From: Myxococcus landrumus
Lineage (GTDB): Bacteria; Myxococcota; Myxococcia; Myxococcales; Myxococcaceae
DNA length: 64,000 nucleotides
Reading direction: 5' to 3'
Assembly: GCF_017301635.1 (NCBI RefSeq)
Contig: NZ_CP071091.1
Location: 2,864,001-2,928,000, forward strand
The notes beneath the pieces were generated by a model that saw only the letters and a program-made list of their open reading frames with translations, ran no database searches and had not been told where the DNA came from. Within the stretch, counting starts at the first letter, position 1. Every line of letters begins with the position of its first letter. Made by a program: the position numbers and the translations under genes. Below, one piece after another: positions 8,376 through 17,047 of the stretch.

Positions 8376-9866
8376 ATGGCTGAAACCTCTTATCTGCCTG
8401 GGTTGTTCAAGAGCGTCCGGCTGGAGCGTCCTTCGGACGCCAAGCCGATGATCTCCGAGAAGTTCGTCCCCGCCCTCGACGAGAAGGAAGTCACCATCGA
8501 GGCGCGCTTCATGTCGGCGCTGGCCGCGCTCGTGCAGAACGTCCCCCCCGCGGAGACGGATGCCGGCGACGCGGTGCGCTTCGACAAGGGCAAGGTGCTG
8601 GACGTCATCAGCCGCATCGACTCGATGATTGACGACCAGATGAACGAAATCCTCCACCACGACAAGTTCCAGCAGATGGAGTCGGCGTGGCGCGGTCTGG
8701 AGGACCTGGTCTCCCACACCAACTTCAAGGCCAACATCGCCATCGACCTGCTGGACGCGGGCCGGGACGAGCTGGGCCAGGACTTCGAGAACAACTCCGC
8801 GGACGTCTTCGCGGGCTCCTTGTTCAACAAGGTCTACATCCAGGAGTACGACCAGTACGGCGGCCGTCCCTTCGGCGCCATGATTGGCCTCTACGAGTTC
8901 TCCTCCACGCCGGGCGACATCAAGTGGCTGCAGTCGATGGGCAAGGTGGCCAACGCCGCGCACTGCCCGTTCGTCGCCGCCGTCAGCCCCAAGTTCTTCG
9001 GCTGCGACAAGGTCGAGGAGATGGAGGCCATCAAGGACCTGGAGGGTGCGCTCGCCCACCCGCGCTACGGCAAGTGGAACGCCCTGCGCGACAGCGAGGA
9101 GGCCGCGTATCTGGGCCTGACGTTCCCCCGCTACGTGCTGCGCCTGCCCTGGCATCCGGACAAGAACCCGTGTGACGACCTGCACTTCACCGAGGACGCG
9201 TCGGGCGACTCCAACAAGTACCTGTGGGGCAACTCGTCCATCCTCTTCGCCCGCAACATGGTGAAGGCGTTCGAGATCTCCGGCTGGTGCCAGTCCATCC
9301 GCGGCCCCAAGGGCGGCGGACTCATCACCGGCCTGCCCGTGGACACGTTCTTCCTGCGCGGCCAGGAGGAGATCAAGCCGCCGGTGGAGATCGCCATCCC
9401 GGACTATCGCGAGTACGAGTTCGCGCGCTGCGGCTTCATGCCGCTCGTGTACCGCAAGGGCTCCAGCGAGGCGACGTTCTTCAGCACCCAGTCCGCCAAG
9501 GTCTCCAAGCGCTTCAAGGACCCGAAGGACTCGGAGAACTCGCAGCTGGTCACCAACATGGCCTACACGTTCTCCATCACCCGCCTGGCGCACTACATCA
9601 AGTGCATCATGCGCGACAACATCGGCACCACCGCCGACGCGCCGTACATCCAGAACCAGCTGGACGCGTGGCTGTCCGGCTACGTCACCACCGTGGCCAG
9701 CCCGGATGACCTGACGGTGCGCCGCTTCCCGTTCAAGGCCACCAACGTGGAGGTCATCCAGCGCACGGGCGAAATCGGCTGGTACGACTGCCGCGTCGCC
9801 GTGCTGCCGCACATCCAGTTCGAAGGCCTCAACGTGGAGCTCATGCTCGAGTCGCGGCTCGGCTAG
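8376..9866 (+). CDS. tssC: T6SS contractile sheath large subunit TssC (VipB)
   Basis: A 496-residue protein of the TssC/VipB/ImpC family, which interlocks with TssB to form the sheath whose contraction fires the needle. Hallmarks include MESAWRGLEDLVSHT, LFNKVYIQEYDQYGG, GLYEFSSTPGDI, FPRYVLRLPW and the glycine-rich SIRGPKGGGLITGLP. Length is normal for the family. Spacing to tssB (40 bases) and to the Hcp-like gene (42 bases) matches the usual tssB-tssC-hcp order. Confidence 0.97.
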   Translation: MAETSYLPGLFKSVRLERPSDAKPMISEKFVPALDEKEVTIEARFMSALAALVQNVPPAETDAGDAVRFDKGKVLDVISRIDSMIDDQMNEILHHDKFQQMESAWRGLEDLVSHTNFKANIAIDLLDAGRDELGQDFENNSADVFAGSLFNKVYIQEYDQYGGRPFGAMIGLYEFSSTPGDIKWLQSMGKVANAAHCPFVAAVSPKFFGCDKVEEMEAIKDLEGALAHPRYGKWNALRDSEEAAYLGLTFPRYVLRLPWHPDKNPCDDLHFTEDASGDSNKYLWGNSSILFARNMVKAFEISGWCQSIRGPKGGGLITGLPVDTFFLRGQEEIKPPVEIAIPDYREYEFARCGFMPLVYRKGSSEATFFSTQSAKVSKRFKDPKDSENSQLVTNMAYTFSITRLAHYIKCIMRDNIGTTADAPYIQNQLDAWLSGYVTTVASPDDLTVRRFPFKATNVEVIQRTGEIGWYDCRVAVLPHIQFEGLNVELMLESRLG

Positions 9867-9908
9867 CCCTCGTCCACCCCCGCAGTCCCACCCATTCAGG
9901 AGTCAGAC

Positions 9909-10487
9909 ATGCCTACTTTCTCGCGCGACATGGACGTCGTCCAAGGCTTCAACTTCAAGAAGGACAAGCAGTCGACCATTGGCTACATCACGGGCATCAC
10001 CATCGGCGGCATCGCGCTGGTGGCGGACCAGGAGACGCTGACGGACCCGGAGCAGCCCGCCAGCGTGCTGGCCTCCAAGGCCGTGTCCGTGCTCAACCAC
10101 TACCTGTGGGAGACGGGCGCCACCGACGCGATGTACTTCTCCGGGCAGATCTCCACGAGCAACAAGCAGAAGATCGCCGAGATGCTCCTGGGCTCCTTCG
10201 CCAACATCGAAGTGCTCATCAAGTACGTCATCTACGAGTACGACCCGGTGGCGAAGAAGTACTTCAAGTCCAACTACACGGACGCCGACCTGCAGTGCCT
10301 GCTGGAGAAGAATGGCGACGCGCTGAACATCGCGGTGGCGGATGATGCCTCCCGTGAGGTCCAATCGCCCAAGAACTTCTCGTTCCAGATTGGCGTGAAG
10401 CCGAAGACGCTGGAGCAGTCCATCAACGTCGCGGCCGGCGTGCAGAAGAACATCGTCAAGAAGTGGGGCATCACGGAGACGGCCTAG
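9909..10487 (+). CDS. hcp: T6SS tube protein Hcp (TssD)-like
   Basis: A 192-residue protein directly after tssC, the usual place for the inner-tube subunit Hcp. It is predicted mostly beta with the closing pattern SPKNFSFQIGVKPKT and an internal YVIYEYDPVAKKYFK strand pair; no signal peptide or membrane segment is seen. Sequence similarity to classical Hcp (for example a clear SP-rich first strand) is not obvious by eye, so the call rests on position, size and fold-like pattern. Hcp hexamers stack inside the TssBC sheath and are exported. Confidence 0.7.
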   Translation: MPTFSRDMDVVQGFNFKKDKQSTIGYITGITIGGIALVADQETLTDPEQPASVLASKAVSVLNHYLWETGATDAMYFSGQISTSNKQKIAEMLLGSFANIEVLIKYVIYEYDPVAKKYFKSNYTDADLQCLLEKNGDALNIAVADDASREVQSPKNFSFQIGVKPKTLEQSINVAAGVQKNIVKKWGITETA

Positions 10488-10508
10488 CCCCGCCGCCAGA
10501 AACACACC

Positions 10509-11759
10509 ATGCCCTCATTCAAGCTCGCACGGGTCCGGTGGCACGTCGGCCAGACGCTGCTCCCGGAACACTTCGAGGCCCAGGAAGCGGCCCTGGAGGC
10601 CGAAGTCCGCCTCCACGCCTCGTTGTCCGGCACGCCGGGGTTCGGCGTGGCCGCCATGGCCTGGAGCGAGCCGCTGCTGGTCGGTGGCAGCCTGTCCATC
10701 TCCACGTTGACGGCCGTGACACCGGCCGGCTTCGTGGTGGATGTGCCAGGCAACGCGGTGCTCCCGCCCTTCTCTCTGGAAGGGACGGGGCGCGCCGAGG
10801 TCACCGTCTATCTGCACGTGATGGGGGACACGACGAGCGCGGAGGGCGTGCGGCTGTACACGGAGGACCCGCCGATGTTGGAGCGAGTCCTCCGTCGGCT
10901 GCGCCTCTCCGCGGAGCCGGTCCTGGATGGAGCCATCGACACGCTCCCCCTGGCCCTGTTCCATCGCGACACCGAGGGGCTCTGGATGCTGGCGGAGGAG
11001 CTGGTTCCTCCGCTGCTCCTGGTAGGCCCCCACCCTTTCCTCGGCGCGCTCCTGTCGCGGCTGGACTCGCTCCTGGAGCAGGCCCGGCTGCAGCTCATCG
11101 CGCGCCTGTCCGACAGCTACCTGCGCACGGACCGACTCACCAACGCCCGCCGCGCGCTGTGCGAGGTGCAGCGGCTGCAAGCGATGCGCTCGGACATGCA
11201 GCGCCACATCTCGCCACACCCCTACGCCTTCTTCGACGCCCTGCGCAGCCTGTACTTCGAGGCGTGCTGCTACCTGGAGCTGATGCCGGACAGGAACCTG
11301 CCCGCGTACCAACACGACGCTCCGGGCAAGGGCTTCCTGCGCTGGCTGGAGCTGCTCACGCGCGCGCTCCAACCGGAGGCCACCCGCGTCACGCACCGCT
11401 CCTTCGAGCCGCGCGACGGACAGTTCATCTTCGCCCCGCTGCCGCCCGAGGTGCTGGAGAGCGGCGAGCTGTACCTGCTGGTGCAGCGCCGCCAGGCCGG
11501 TGAGCCGCTCCCGGTGGATGGCGTGAAGCTGGCGGGGCCCTCGCGGCTCGCCACCGTGCGCCGCATGGCGCTCAAGGGCATCCCCTTCAACCACGTCCCG
11601 CACCCCTCGTTCCCTCACGCGTTGGGGCCAGAGATCGACTGGTACCAGCTGGTCCAGGGCGAGGAGTGGCAGTTCGCGCTGAGGGAGAACGGCCTCGCCT
11701 TCTACACCACGCCCGCGCTCCAGGGCGCCCAGGTGTCCCTCTTCTGGCGCAGGGCGTGA
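10509..11759 (+). CDS. tssK: T6SS baseplate subunit TssK
   Basis: A 416-residue protein of the TssK family, the trimeric adaptor linking the baseplate wedge (TssFG) to the membrane complex (TssLM). The N-terminus VRWHVGQTLLPEHFEAQE is the characteristic opening of TssK. The middle helical part (LTNARRALCEVQRLQAM, HPYAFFDALRSLYFEACCYL) and the C-terminal beta domain ending in VSLFWRRA also fit. The next gene starts two bases after the stop. Confidence 0.93.
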   Translation: MPSFKLARVRWHVGQTLLPEHFEAQEAALEAEVRLHASLSGTPGFGVAAMAWSEPLLVGGSLSISTLTAVTPAGFVVDVPGNAVLPPFSLEGTGRAEVTVYLHVMGDTTSAEGVRLYTEDPPMLERVLRRLRLSAEPVLDGAIDTLPLALFHRDTEGLWMLAEELVPPLLLVGPHPFLGALLSRLDSLLEQARLQLIARLSDSYLRTDRLTNARRALCEVQRLQAMRSDMQRHISPHPYAFFDALRSLYFEACCYLELMPDRNLPAYQHDAPGKGFLRWLELLTRALQPEATRVTHRSFEPRDGQFIFAPLPPEVLESGELYLLVQRRQAGEPLPVDGVKLAGPSRLATVRRMALKGIPFNHVPHPSFPHALGPEIDWYQLVQGEEWQFALRENGLAFYTTPALQGAQVSLFWRRA

Positions 11760-11760
11760 C

Positions 11761-12159
11761 ATGGGGCGCCCCTCCTTTCTCGACAAGTTCGCCAGCCGGG
11801 GCAGCACCCGCGCGGGTCCGCGCCAGGGCGGCAACGAGCTGGAGCACGTGCTGCGCAACCTGGAGGCCGTGCTCAACACCAAGGCGGGCTACGGCTTCTT
11901 CCGCCGCGACTTCGGCCTGGGTGCGTACACGGAGAAGTACGGCACGCGCGAGCTGGTGGAGACGCTCACCCGCGAGCTGCGCGAAGAGATTGCGAACCAC
12001 GAGCCGCGCCTGTCCCAGGTGGAGCTGACGATGCGCGGGCGCGACGCGAGCCTGTGGCTCCACTTCGGACTGGTGGGAATCATCGCGGGCGAGCGTCACA
12101 AGCTGCGGCTGCGATTCGACACGCTCAGCGGACATGTCCGCGTGGAGGTGGAGCCATGA
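11761..12159 (+). CDS. tssE: T6SS baseplate wedge protein TssE (gp25-like)
   Basis: A 132-residue protein with the gp25/lysozyme-like fold pattern of TssE: SFLDKFASRG at the N-terminus, LRNLEAVLNTKAGYGF (the conserved LNTR-type stretch), a helix with LTRELREEIANHEPRL, and closing strands ending in RVEVEP. TssE triggers sheath assembly at the baseplate. Its start is two bases after the tssK stop and its stop overlaps the ATG of the VgrG-like gene (ATGA), so expression is coupled. Confidence 0.9.
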   Translation: MGRPSFLDKFASRGSTRAGPRQGGNELEHVLRNLEAVLNTKAGYGFFRRDFGLGAYTEKYGTRELVETLTRELREEIANHEPRLSQVELTMRGRDASLWLHFGLVGIIAGERHKLRLRFDTLSGHVRVEVEP

Positions 12160-13805
12160 CTCCCGGCACGTTTCACGACCGGCTGACGGTGTCCGTCACG
12201 CTCACCACGGCGGGCACGCCGCACGCCATTCCTCCCGGTGATGTGAAGTCCTTCGCGCTGGAGCTGCGCTCCTGGGGCTTCGAGGGACAGGTGGAGTTCG
12301 ACGTCGCGGACAACACCTCCGCGGGCGGCCTGGAGACAGACCCGCTCAAGAGCGCCTTCCTCGAGCAGGACCTCATGGAGGTGCAGCTCGAGGTGAAGGC
12401 CATCCACACCGACGCGGCGACGCAGCCCGCGCTCACCTCGCTGAAGGTGAAGGGGTTGGTGTCGGAGCGCTCGCTGGTGGAGATTCCCGCGGCCCCCGCG
12501 CCGGGTGCGCCGCTCTTGCACCGCCGCTACCAGGTGCGCTTCCTGGACCCGGCGCGCCTCCTGTGGAGCCAGCACTTCCCCAGCGTGCTCTACACGCACA
12601 AGACGATGAAGAACGTGCTGGATGCCCACAAGGGCTCGCACATCACCTTCACGTATGACTGGAGCGCGGGGCTCGACACGTCCTGTCCGCAGCTCTTCCT
12701 GGGCCTGACGCCCGAGCACGGCGCCAGCTTCTACGACTTCCTGCTGTGGTACGTGGACACACGCAACGGCGTGTTCGCCTACGACTACGCGGCGGCGAAG
12801 TACACGCTGACCACCGCGAAGTCCTCCGCGGGGACGCCCGTGGACCTGCTGCCGCTGGAGGTGGAGTCGCTGGGGATTCGCTTCCCGGAGGTGCCCCGGC
12901 ACGAGGTGACGGTGCTCAACGCGGTGGCGCAGGGGCCGGTCACCACGCCCATCACCCAGGAGCGCGCCGTCACGGGCATCCGGCAGGACGTGCTCCTGCG
13001 CACCCCCATCAGCCACCAGGTCGATGCGCGCGTCTCACTGGAGACCGCGCGGCTCAAGGTCCGGAGCAAGGAAGTGGACCTGACGTGGAGGCGCTTTCCG
13101 GCCAAGGCCCTTGTCCCCGGCATGCAGGTGAAGCTGCCCACCGCCCAGGCCTGGGCCGCGGCGGGACTGACGGGCGGCCAGACGTTCCGCGTGCGGTCCG
13201 TCGCGTTGCGGGGGAACGCGCTCGCGTCCTCACCGGACGCGGAGCACCTGGCGAAGAACGCGGGGTTCCACTTCTCCATGCACACCGTCCTGGAGACCCA
13301 GGCGGAGACCTGGGCGGAGCTCCCCGCATACCTCCCGCCGGACTGGCCCACCTACGTGGAGGGCATCATCGTCAGCGAGGTGGGGGAGCAGACCCACGAG
13401 ACGTGGCAGGCCTACACCGACAGCGCCACCTCCCAGGATGGCTACAAGGTGAAGATTCCCCTCTGGGAGAACCAGATCGTCACCCTCCCCTTCAACCCCA
13501 ACCTGTTGCCCGGGCACTTCTACTTCCCGGCCTACAAGGGGGAGCGGGTGCTGGTGGGACTGGACTTCCAGCAGGCCTGGCTCAAGCGCTTCCTGGATTG
13601 GCGCGCCACGGCACGCATGCCCGCCGATGGCCAGGGCACCCACCTCCTGGTGGGCAAGACGCCGGAAAACGGGACGTCCATGAAGCACTCCTATGCGGAG
13701 GGCAAGCCGGTCTTCCTCTTGCAGAGGACCAACGCCAAGGACACGGCCCGGATTGAAATCAAGGAGGGGACGCTCGTCATCCAGGTGAAGGAAGAGCCCG
13801 CCTAG
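12156..13805 (+). CDS. vgrG: VgrG-like T6SS spike protein (core only)
   Basis: A 549-residue spike protein. The first ~370 residues correspond to the gp27-like domains (FHDRLTVSVTL, then HRRYQVRFLDPARLLWSQHF and SFYDFLLWYVDTRNGVF), followed by an OB-fold gp5-like module at about residues 399-490 (YVEGIIVSEVGE, YKVKIPLWENQIVTLPF, LPGHFYFPAYKGERVLVGLDF). It stops shortly after the OB fold (EGTLVIQVKEEPA) with no beta-helical needle and no effector domain. The needle is apparently supplied by the next gene. A paralogue is encoded on the other strand at 23033-24961. Confidence 0.87.
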   Translation: MTPGTFHDRLTVSVTLTTAGTPHAIPPGDVKSFALELRSWGFEGQVEFDVADNTSAGGLETDPLKSAFLEQDLMEVQLEVKAIHTDAATQPALTSLKVKGLVSERSLVEIPAAPAPGAPLLHRRYQVRFLDPARLLWSQHFPSVLYTHKTMKNVLDAHKGSHITFTYDWSAGLDTSCPQLFLGLTPEHGASFYDFLLWYVDTRNGVFAYDYAAAKYTLTTAKSSAGTPVDLLPLEVESLGIRFPEVPRHEVTVLNAVAQGPVTTPITQERAVTGIRQDVLLRTPISHQVDARVSLETARLKVRSKEVDLTWRRFPAKALVPGMQVKLPTAQAWAAAGLTGGQTFRVRSVALRGNALASSPDAEHLAKNAGFHFSMHTVLETQAETWAELPAYLPPDWPTYVEGIIVSEVGEQTHETWQAYTDSATSQDGYKVKIPLWENQIVTLPFNPNLLPGHFYFPAYKGERVLVGLDFQQAWLKRFLDWRATARMPADGQGTHLLVGKTPENGTSMKHSYAEGKPVFLLQRTNAKDTARIEIKEGTLVIQVKEEPA

Positions 13806-13832
13806 GCGCGGATTCGGAGGCGTGAAAGACGC

Positions 13833-14435
13833 ATGGGAACGCTGGTCTGCACCATCGAGCTCGACAAAGTGAAGGGCATCACCGTCACGGTGGACAACGC
13901 CGACGCGAAGATTCTGCAAACCGTGACGATGGACGGCACCAGCATCACCCTCAAGGTGGCCGGCCAGAACGACACCAGCACCGTGGTGCAGAAGGCGGAC
14001 AGCATCGTCGTCACGGTGAAGGACTTCAAGGTGGACGCGGAGACCATCACCCTGCTGTCGTCGAAGACATCGGAGTGGACGAGCCAGGACACGCTGAAGG
14101 TGACGAGCACGAAGGACATGACGCTCACGACGCAAGCGAAGCTCACGCAGAGCGCCACGCAGGACGCCAGCATCTCCTCGTCGCAGAAGGTCAACGTGGA
14201 GGCCACGGCGGCGCTCGCGCTCAAGGGCATGACGGCCTCCATGTCCGCCAGCGGAGGCGAGGCCAAGGTGGACGGCCTCACGTTGAAGCTCGCGGGCCAG
14301 ACGTCCAGCGAGCTCACCGGGTTGAACGTGAAGGTCGCGGGCCAGGCGGCGTTGGACCTGGAGGCGCAGGGCATGGCCAACCTGAAGGCCTCCGGAATCA
14401 CCAGCGTCTCCGGCGCGATGGTCAAGCTGGGTTGA
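13833..14435 (+). CDS. Free-standing beta-helical needle protein (VgrG C-terminal-like)
   Basis: A 200-residue protein made of short alternating beta repeats rich in Thr, Ser, Val, Ala and Lys (SITLKVAGQ, SIVVTVKDFKV, MTLTTQAKLTQSA, GLTLKLAGQTSS, GLNVKVAGQAA), the composition of the triple-stranded beta-helix that forms the shaft of phage gp5 and VgrG. There is no signal peptide or catalytic domain. It follows the needle-less VgrG core by 27 bases. The straightforward reading is a VgrG split into core and needle polypeptides; alternatively it could be a separate spike accessory. Confidence 0.7.
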   Translation: MGTLVCTIELDKVKGITVTVDNADAKILQTVTMDGTSITLKVAGQNDTSTVVQKADSIVVTVKDFKVDAETITLLSSKTSEWTSQDTLKVTSTKDMTLTTQAKLTQSATQDASISSSQKVNVEATAALALKGMTASMSASGGEAKVDGLTLKLAGQTSSELTGLNVKVAGQAALDLEAQGMANLKASGITSVSGAMVKLG

Positions 14436-14448
14436 TGGAGCGCCCGCG

Positions 14449-16095
14449 ATGACCCGCCCCACGGACCGGCTGCACCAGGACTTCCTCGAGGAGATGGCCT
14501 CGCTGGAGCGCTTTCGCCAGCGCTTCCACGAGCGCTATCCCGCCGCGCCCCTGGAGCGCGAGGACCCGGACGTGCGGCGCCTCATGGAGGCGATGGCGTT
14601 CTTCTCGGTGCAGACGCGTCACGCCACGCTGCACAACCTGCGAGCCACCTGGCGGCGGCTGTTCGCGGGCTTCTTCGACTTCCTCCTCGAGCCGCTGCCC
14701 ACGCGCGCGGTGGTGGAGGCGCTCCCCGGCGGAAAGATGGGCGAGCCCATCCTCCTGCCTCGCGGCACGGAGCTGCGGCTGTCCCCCAGCCAGGGCGAGC
14801 CCGGCACCTTCCGGTTGCAGCGGGACTTGCGCGTGCTGCCCGTGGAGCTGGAGTCCACGGAGGTGCGCCCGCTGGTGCGCGGCGGGCACCGGCTCATCCT
14901 CACCTTCGAGTCGCGCCACGAGCGCGCGGACACGGTGGGCACGCTGAGCCTGCACGTGCGGCACCTGGACGAGTACCTGCCGTCGCTCGCGGTGTTCCAC
15001 TCGCTGCGCCAGCACCTGCGGGGCGTCAGCGTGGTGTACGACGCGCTGGCGGACGAACACTCCACGGGCACCAAGTGCGACGTGTCCTTCGACCGCGAGG
15101 CCCCCTCGCCGGAGGACTCGGCGTCGTTCTCGCATCCGCTCCAGCGGCTGCGCTCGTTCTTCCTCTTCCCGGAGACGGAGCTCTTCATCCACGTCGACGT
15201 GGCGCCCACGCGGGGGGCATGGCGGCGCTTCAGCCTGTGCTTCGACCTGGCCCAGGAGTGGACGGTGGGCCGCTCGCACCGGCCCGACTTCCTGGTGCCC
15301 TTCGCGGTGCCGGTGGAGAACCTGCGCGCGGAGCCTGCCCAGGTCATCACCACGGACGGCACCCGCTCCGAGCACCCCATCCGCAACATGAGCGCGGGGC
15401 GGGAGCTGGCGCTGCACTCGGTGACGGGCGTGTTCGAGATGACGAAGACGGGCCTGACGCCGCTGCGGCCCGCGCACCTGCCCGGCACGGGCCCGGCCTA
15501 CGAGGTGGAGGAGGTTCCGACGGAGCACGGCCCCTCTCCGCACCTGGTGCTGCGCATGCCGGAGGCGTTCACCGCGCCGCGCAAGCTGGTGGTGGAGGCG
15601 CTGTGGCACCAGCCGCGCTTCGCCTCGGATGCCTCCGGACGAATCGCGGTGAGCGTGCCGGGGCGGCACATCGAGGGCCTGGACTGGCGCCTCGTCGGGC
15701 AGCTCCAGCCGGACCGCGAGAGCCCGCTGCGCGATGACCTGACCGCGCTCACCCAGCTCCTCGCCTGGAAGGCCCAGGCCACGCTGGGGCTGGATGAGCT
15801 CCGCTCCGTGCTGGAGCACCTGGGTACGCCCACCGAAGGCCCCTTCCGACGCGTGCTGCCGCTGATGCGCGAGCTGACCGTGTCGCGCGTGCCGGACAGC
15901 GCCATGCGCGGCTCGGGCCTGCGCCACGTGTACGAGGTGGTGGTGGAGCCCTTCGAGCCCGGCTTCGAGCCGCTGGTGGTGTGCTTCCTCACGCGGGTAC
16001 GCGACTTGCTGGATGCATGGAACCACGAGGCCGCGGTGGAGCTTCGAGCCACCATCGCGGGTGCCGGTCCCCTCGCCCTTCCGGGAGTCTCCTGA
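14449..16095 (+). CDS. tssF: T6SS baseplate subunit TssF (VasA/ImpG)
   Basis: A 548-residue protein of the TssF family. The N-terminal helical segment (LHQDFLEEMASLERFRQRF, ending DPDVRRLMEAMAFFSVQTR) is the typical opening in which TssF reads as FxxEMxxLRxxxxxFAxxxP...DPDVERLLEAFAFL. Downstream, LPRGTELRLSP, FELFPETELF-like FLFPETELFIHVD, and the region around VPVENLRAEPAQVITTDG also fit the family. With TssG and TssE it forms the baseplate wedge. The start lies 13 bases after the needle gene. Confidence 0.9.
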   Translation: MTRPTDRLHQDFLEEMASLERFRQRFHERYPAAPLEREDPDVRRLMEAMAFFSVQTRHATLHNLRATWRRLFAGFFDFLLEPLPTRAVVEALPGGKMGEPILLPRGTELRLSPSQGEPGTFRLQRDLRVLPVELESTEVRPLVRGGHRLILTFESRHERADTVGTLSLHVRHLDEYLPSLAVFHSLRQHLRGVSVVYDALADEHSTGTKCDVSFDREAPSPEDSASFSHPLQRLRSFFLFPETELFIHVDVAPTRGAWRRFSLCFDLAQEWTVGRSHRPDFLVPFAVPVENLRAEPAQVITTDGTRSEHPIRNMSAGRELALHSVTGVFEMTKTGLTPLRPAHLPGTGPAYEVEEVPTEHGPSPHLVLRMPEAFTAPRKLVVEALWHQPRFASDASGRIAVSVPGRHIEGLDWRLVGQLQPDRESPLRDDLTALTQLLAWKAQATLGLDELRSVLEHLGTPTEGPFRRVLPLMRELTVSRVPDSAMRGSGLRHVYEVVVEPFEPGFEPLVVCFLTRVRDLLDAWNHEAAVELRATIAGAGPLALPGVS

Positions 16096-16096
16096 C

Positions 16097-16735
16097 ATGA
16101 AGCTGACGCACTGGAAAGCCATCCTCCTGGCCTACCGCCACGTGGAGACCATCCTCGAGCGGGAGCTGGGCGCGGCGAACCTGGACCCGGCCTACCGCGA
16201 CCACCTGTCTCCGGGCGCGATGGACGCGATGTCCCGCGACCTGGTCGTCGAAATCGAGAAGCTCCGCATCGCCCTGGGCACGGACCTGCGCTCCGACGAC
16301 GTGGAGAAGGTGCTGCAGCCGTTCGCGTTCCTCCTGGACGAGAAGGTGCTCGGGCGGCTGGCGAATGACGACGCCCAGCACTGGCCACTGTTGCAGCTGC
16401 GCGTGTTCGGCTTGGACTCCGGCGGAGACCTCTTCTACGAGCTGGCCGACACGTGCCTGCGCAGGCAGGACACGGCGCCCCTGCTCTTCGAGATGCTGCA
16501 CTTCTGCCTCACCGCGGGCTTCACCGGCCGGTATGTCGGGCACCCCGCGCGGCTTCGCGAGTACCGCGAGCAGTTGGTGGCCCGCATCCCCCGCCCGGAG
16601 GCCATCGCGCCCCAGGCCGCGGCCGAGGAAGCCGGCCCGCCGCCCACGCTCTACGACTTCCCGTGGCGCTACTACGCGGTGACGCTCGCCATCATCGTCA
16701 CGCTGCCCGTGGTGCTCTGGCACCTCTCCAACTGA
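16097..16735 (+). CDS. tssL: T6SS inner-membrane protein TssL (DotU/IcmH family)
   Basis: A 212-residue protein with a cytoplasmic helical domain and a single C-terminal transmembrane helix (about residues 190-210, YAVTLAIIVTLPVVLWHL), the topology of TssL. Family features are VLQPFAFLLDEKVLGRL, GGDLFYELADTCL, LLFEMLHFCLTAGFTGRY and LREYREQL. There is no peptidoglycan-binding extension. It starts one base after the tssF stop; the ATG at 16097 is preferred over upstream in-frame codons inside tssF. Confidence 0.93.
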   Translation: MKLTHWKAILLAYRHVETILERELGAANLDPAYRDHLSPGAMDAMSRDLVVEIEKLRIALGTDLRSDDVEKVLQPFAFLLDEKVLGRLANDDAQHWPLLQLRVFGLDSGGDLFYELADTCLRRQDTAPLLFEMLHFCLTAGFTGRYVGHPARLREYREQLVARIPRPEAIAPQAAAEEAGPPPTLYDFPWRYYAVTLAIIVTLPVVLWHLSN

Positions 16736-16745
16736 GGCCCTTGTG

Positions 16746-17045
16746 ATGACCTCCCCCAAGACACCGCCCCGAAAGCCCTCCGCGGGCATGGCCGAGCTGG
16801 TGGAGCGACTGGAGCGGGCCGTCGCGGCCTCGCTGGGTTCGCTCGGCGAAGGGACGAAGCCCTTGCTGGACGTGGTGCGCGAAGGCGCGAAGGCCCTGGA
16901 GCCGGGCCCGGGTGGCGCGCGGCTCTCGCTCAAGGAGCGGGAGGCATGGGGCGTGCAGCTTGAGACGACATTTCAGCGGCTGGAAGACGTGATGGAAGGT
17001 CTTCAGCTCGCGGCCCGCGCACAAGCGGGCGGGAAGAGGGACTAG
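16746..17045 (+). CDS. Small T6SS-cluster protein of unknown function
   Basis: A 99-residue, mainly helical protein without membrane segment or signal peptide. It begins with a Pro/Lys-rich stretch and continues with amphipathic helices (LVERLERAVAASLGSL, WGVQLETTFQRLEDVMEGL). It lies between tssL (10-base gap) and tssM (2-base gap), so it is co-transcribed with the membrane-complex genes. I do not recognise the family. An adjacent GTG (16743) would add one residue. Confidence 0.65.
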   Translation: MTSPKTPPRKPSAGMAELVERLERAVAASLGSLGEGTKPLLDVVREGAKALEPGPGGARLSLKEREAWGVQLETTFQRLEDVMEGLQLAARAQAGGKRD

Positions 17046-17047
17046 CC

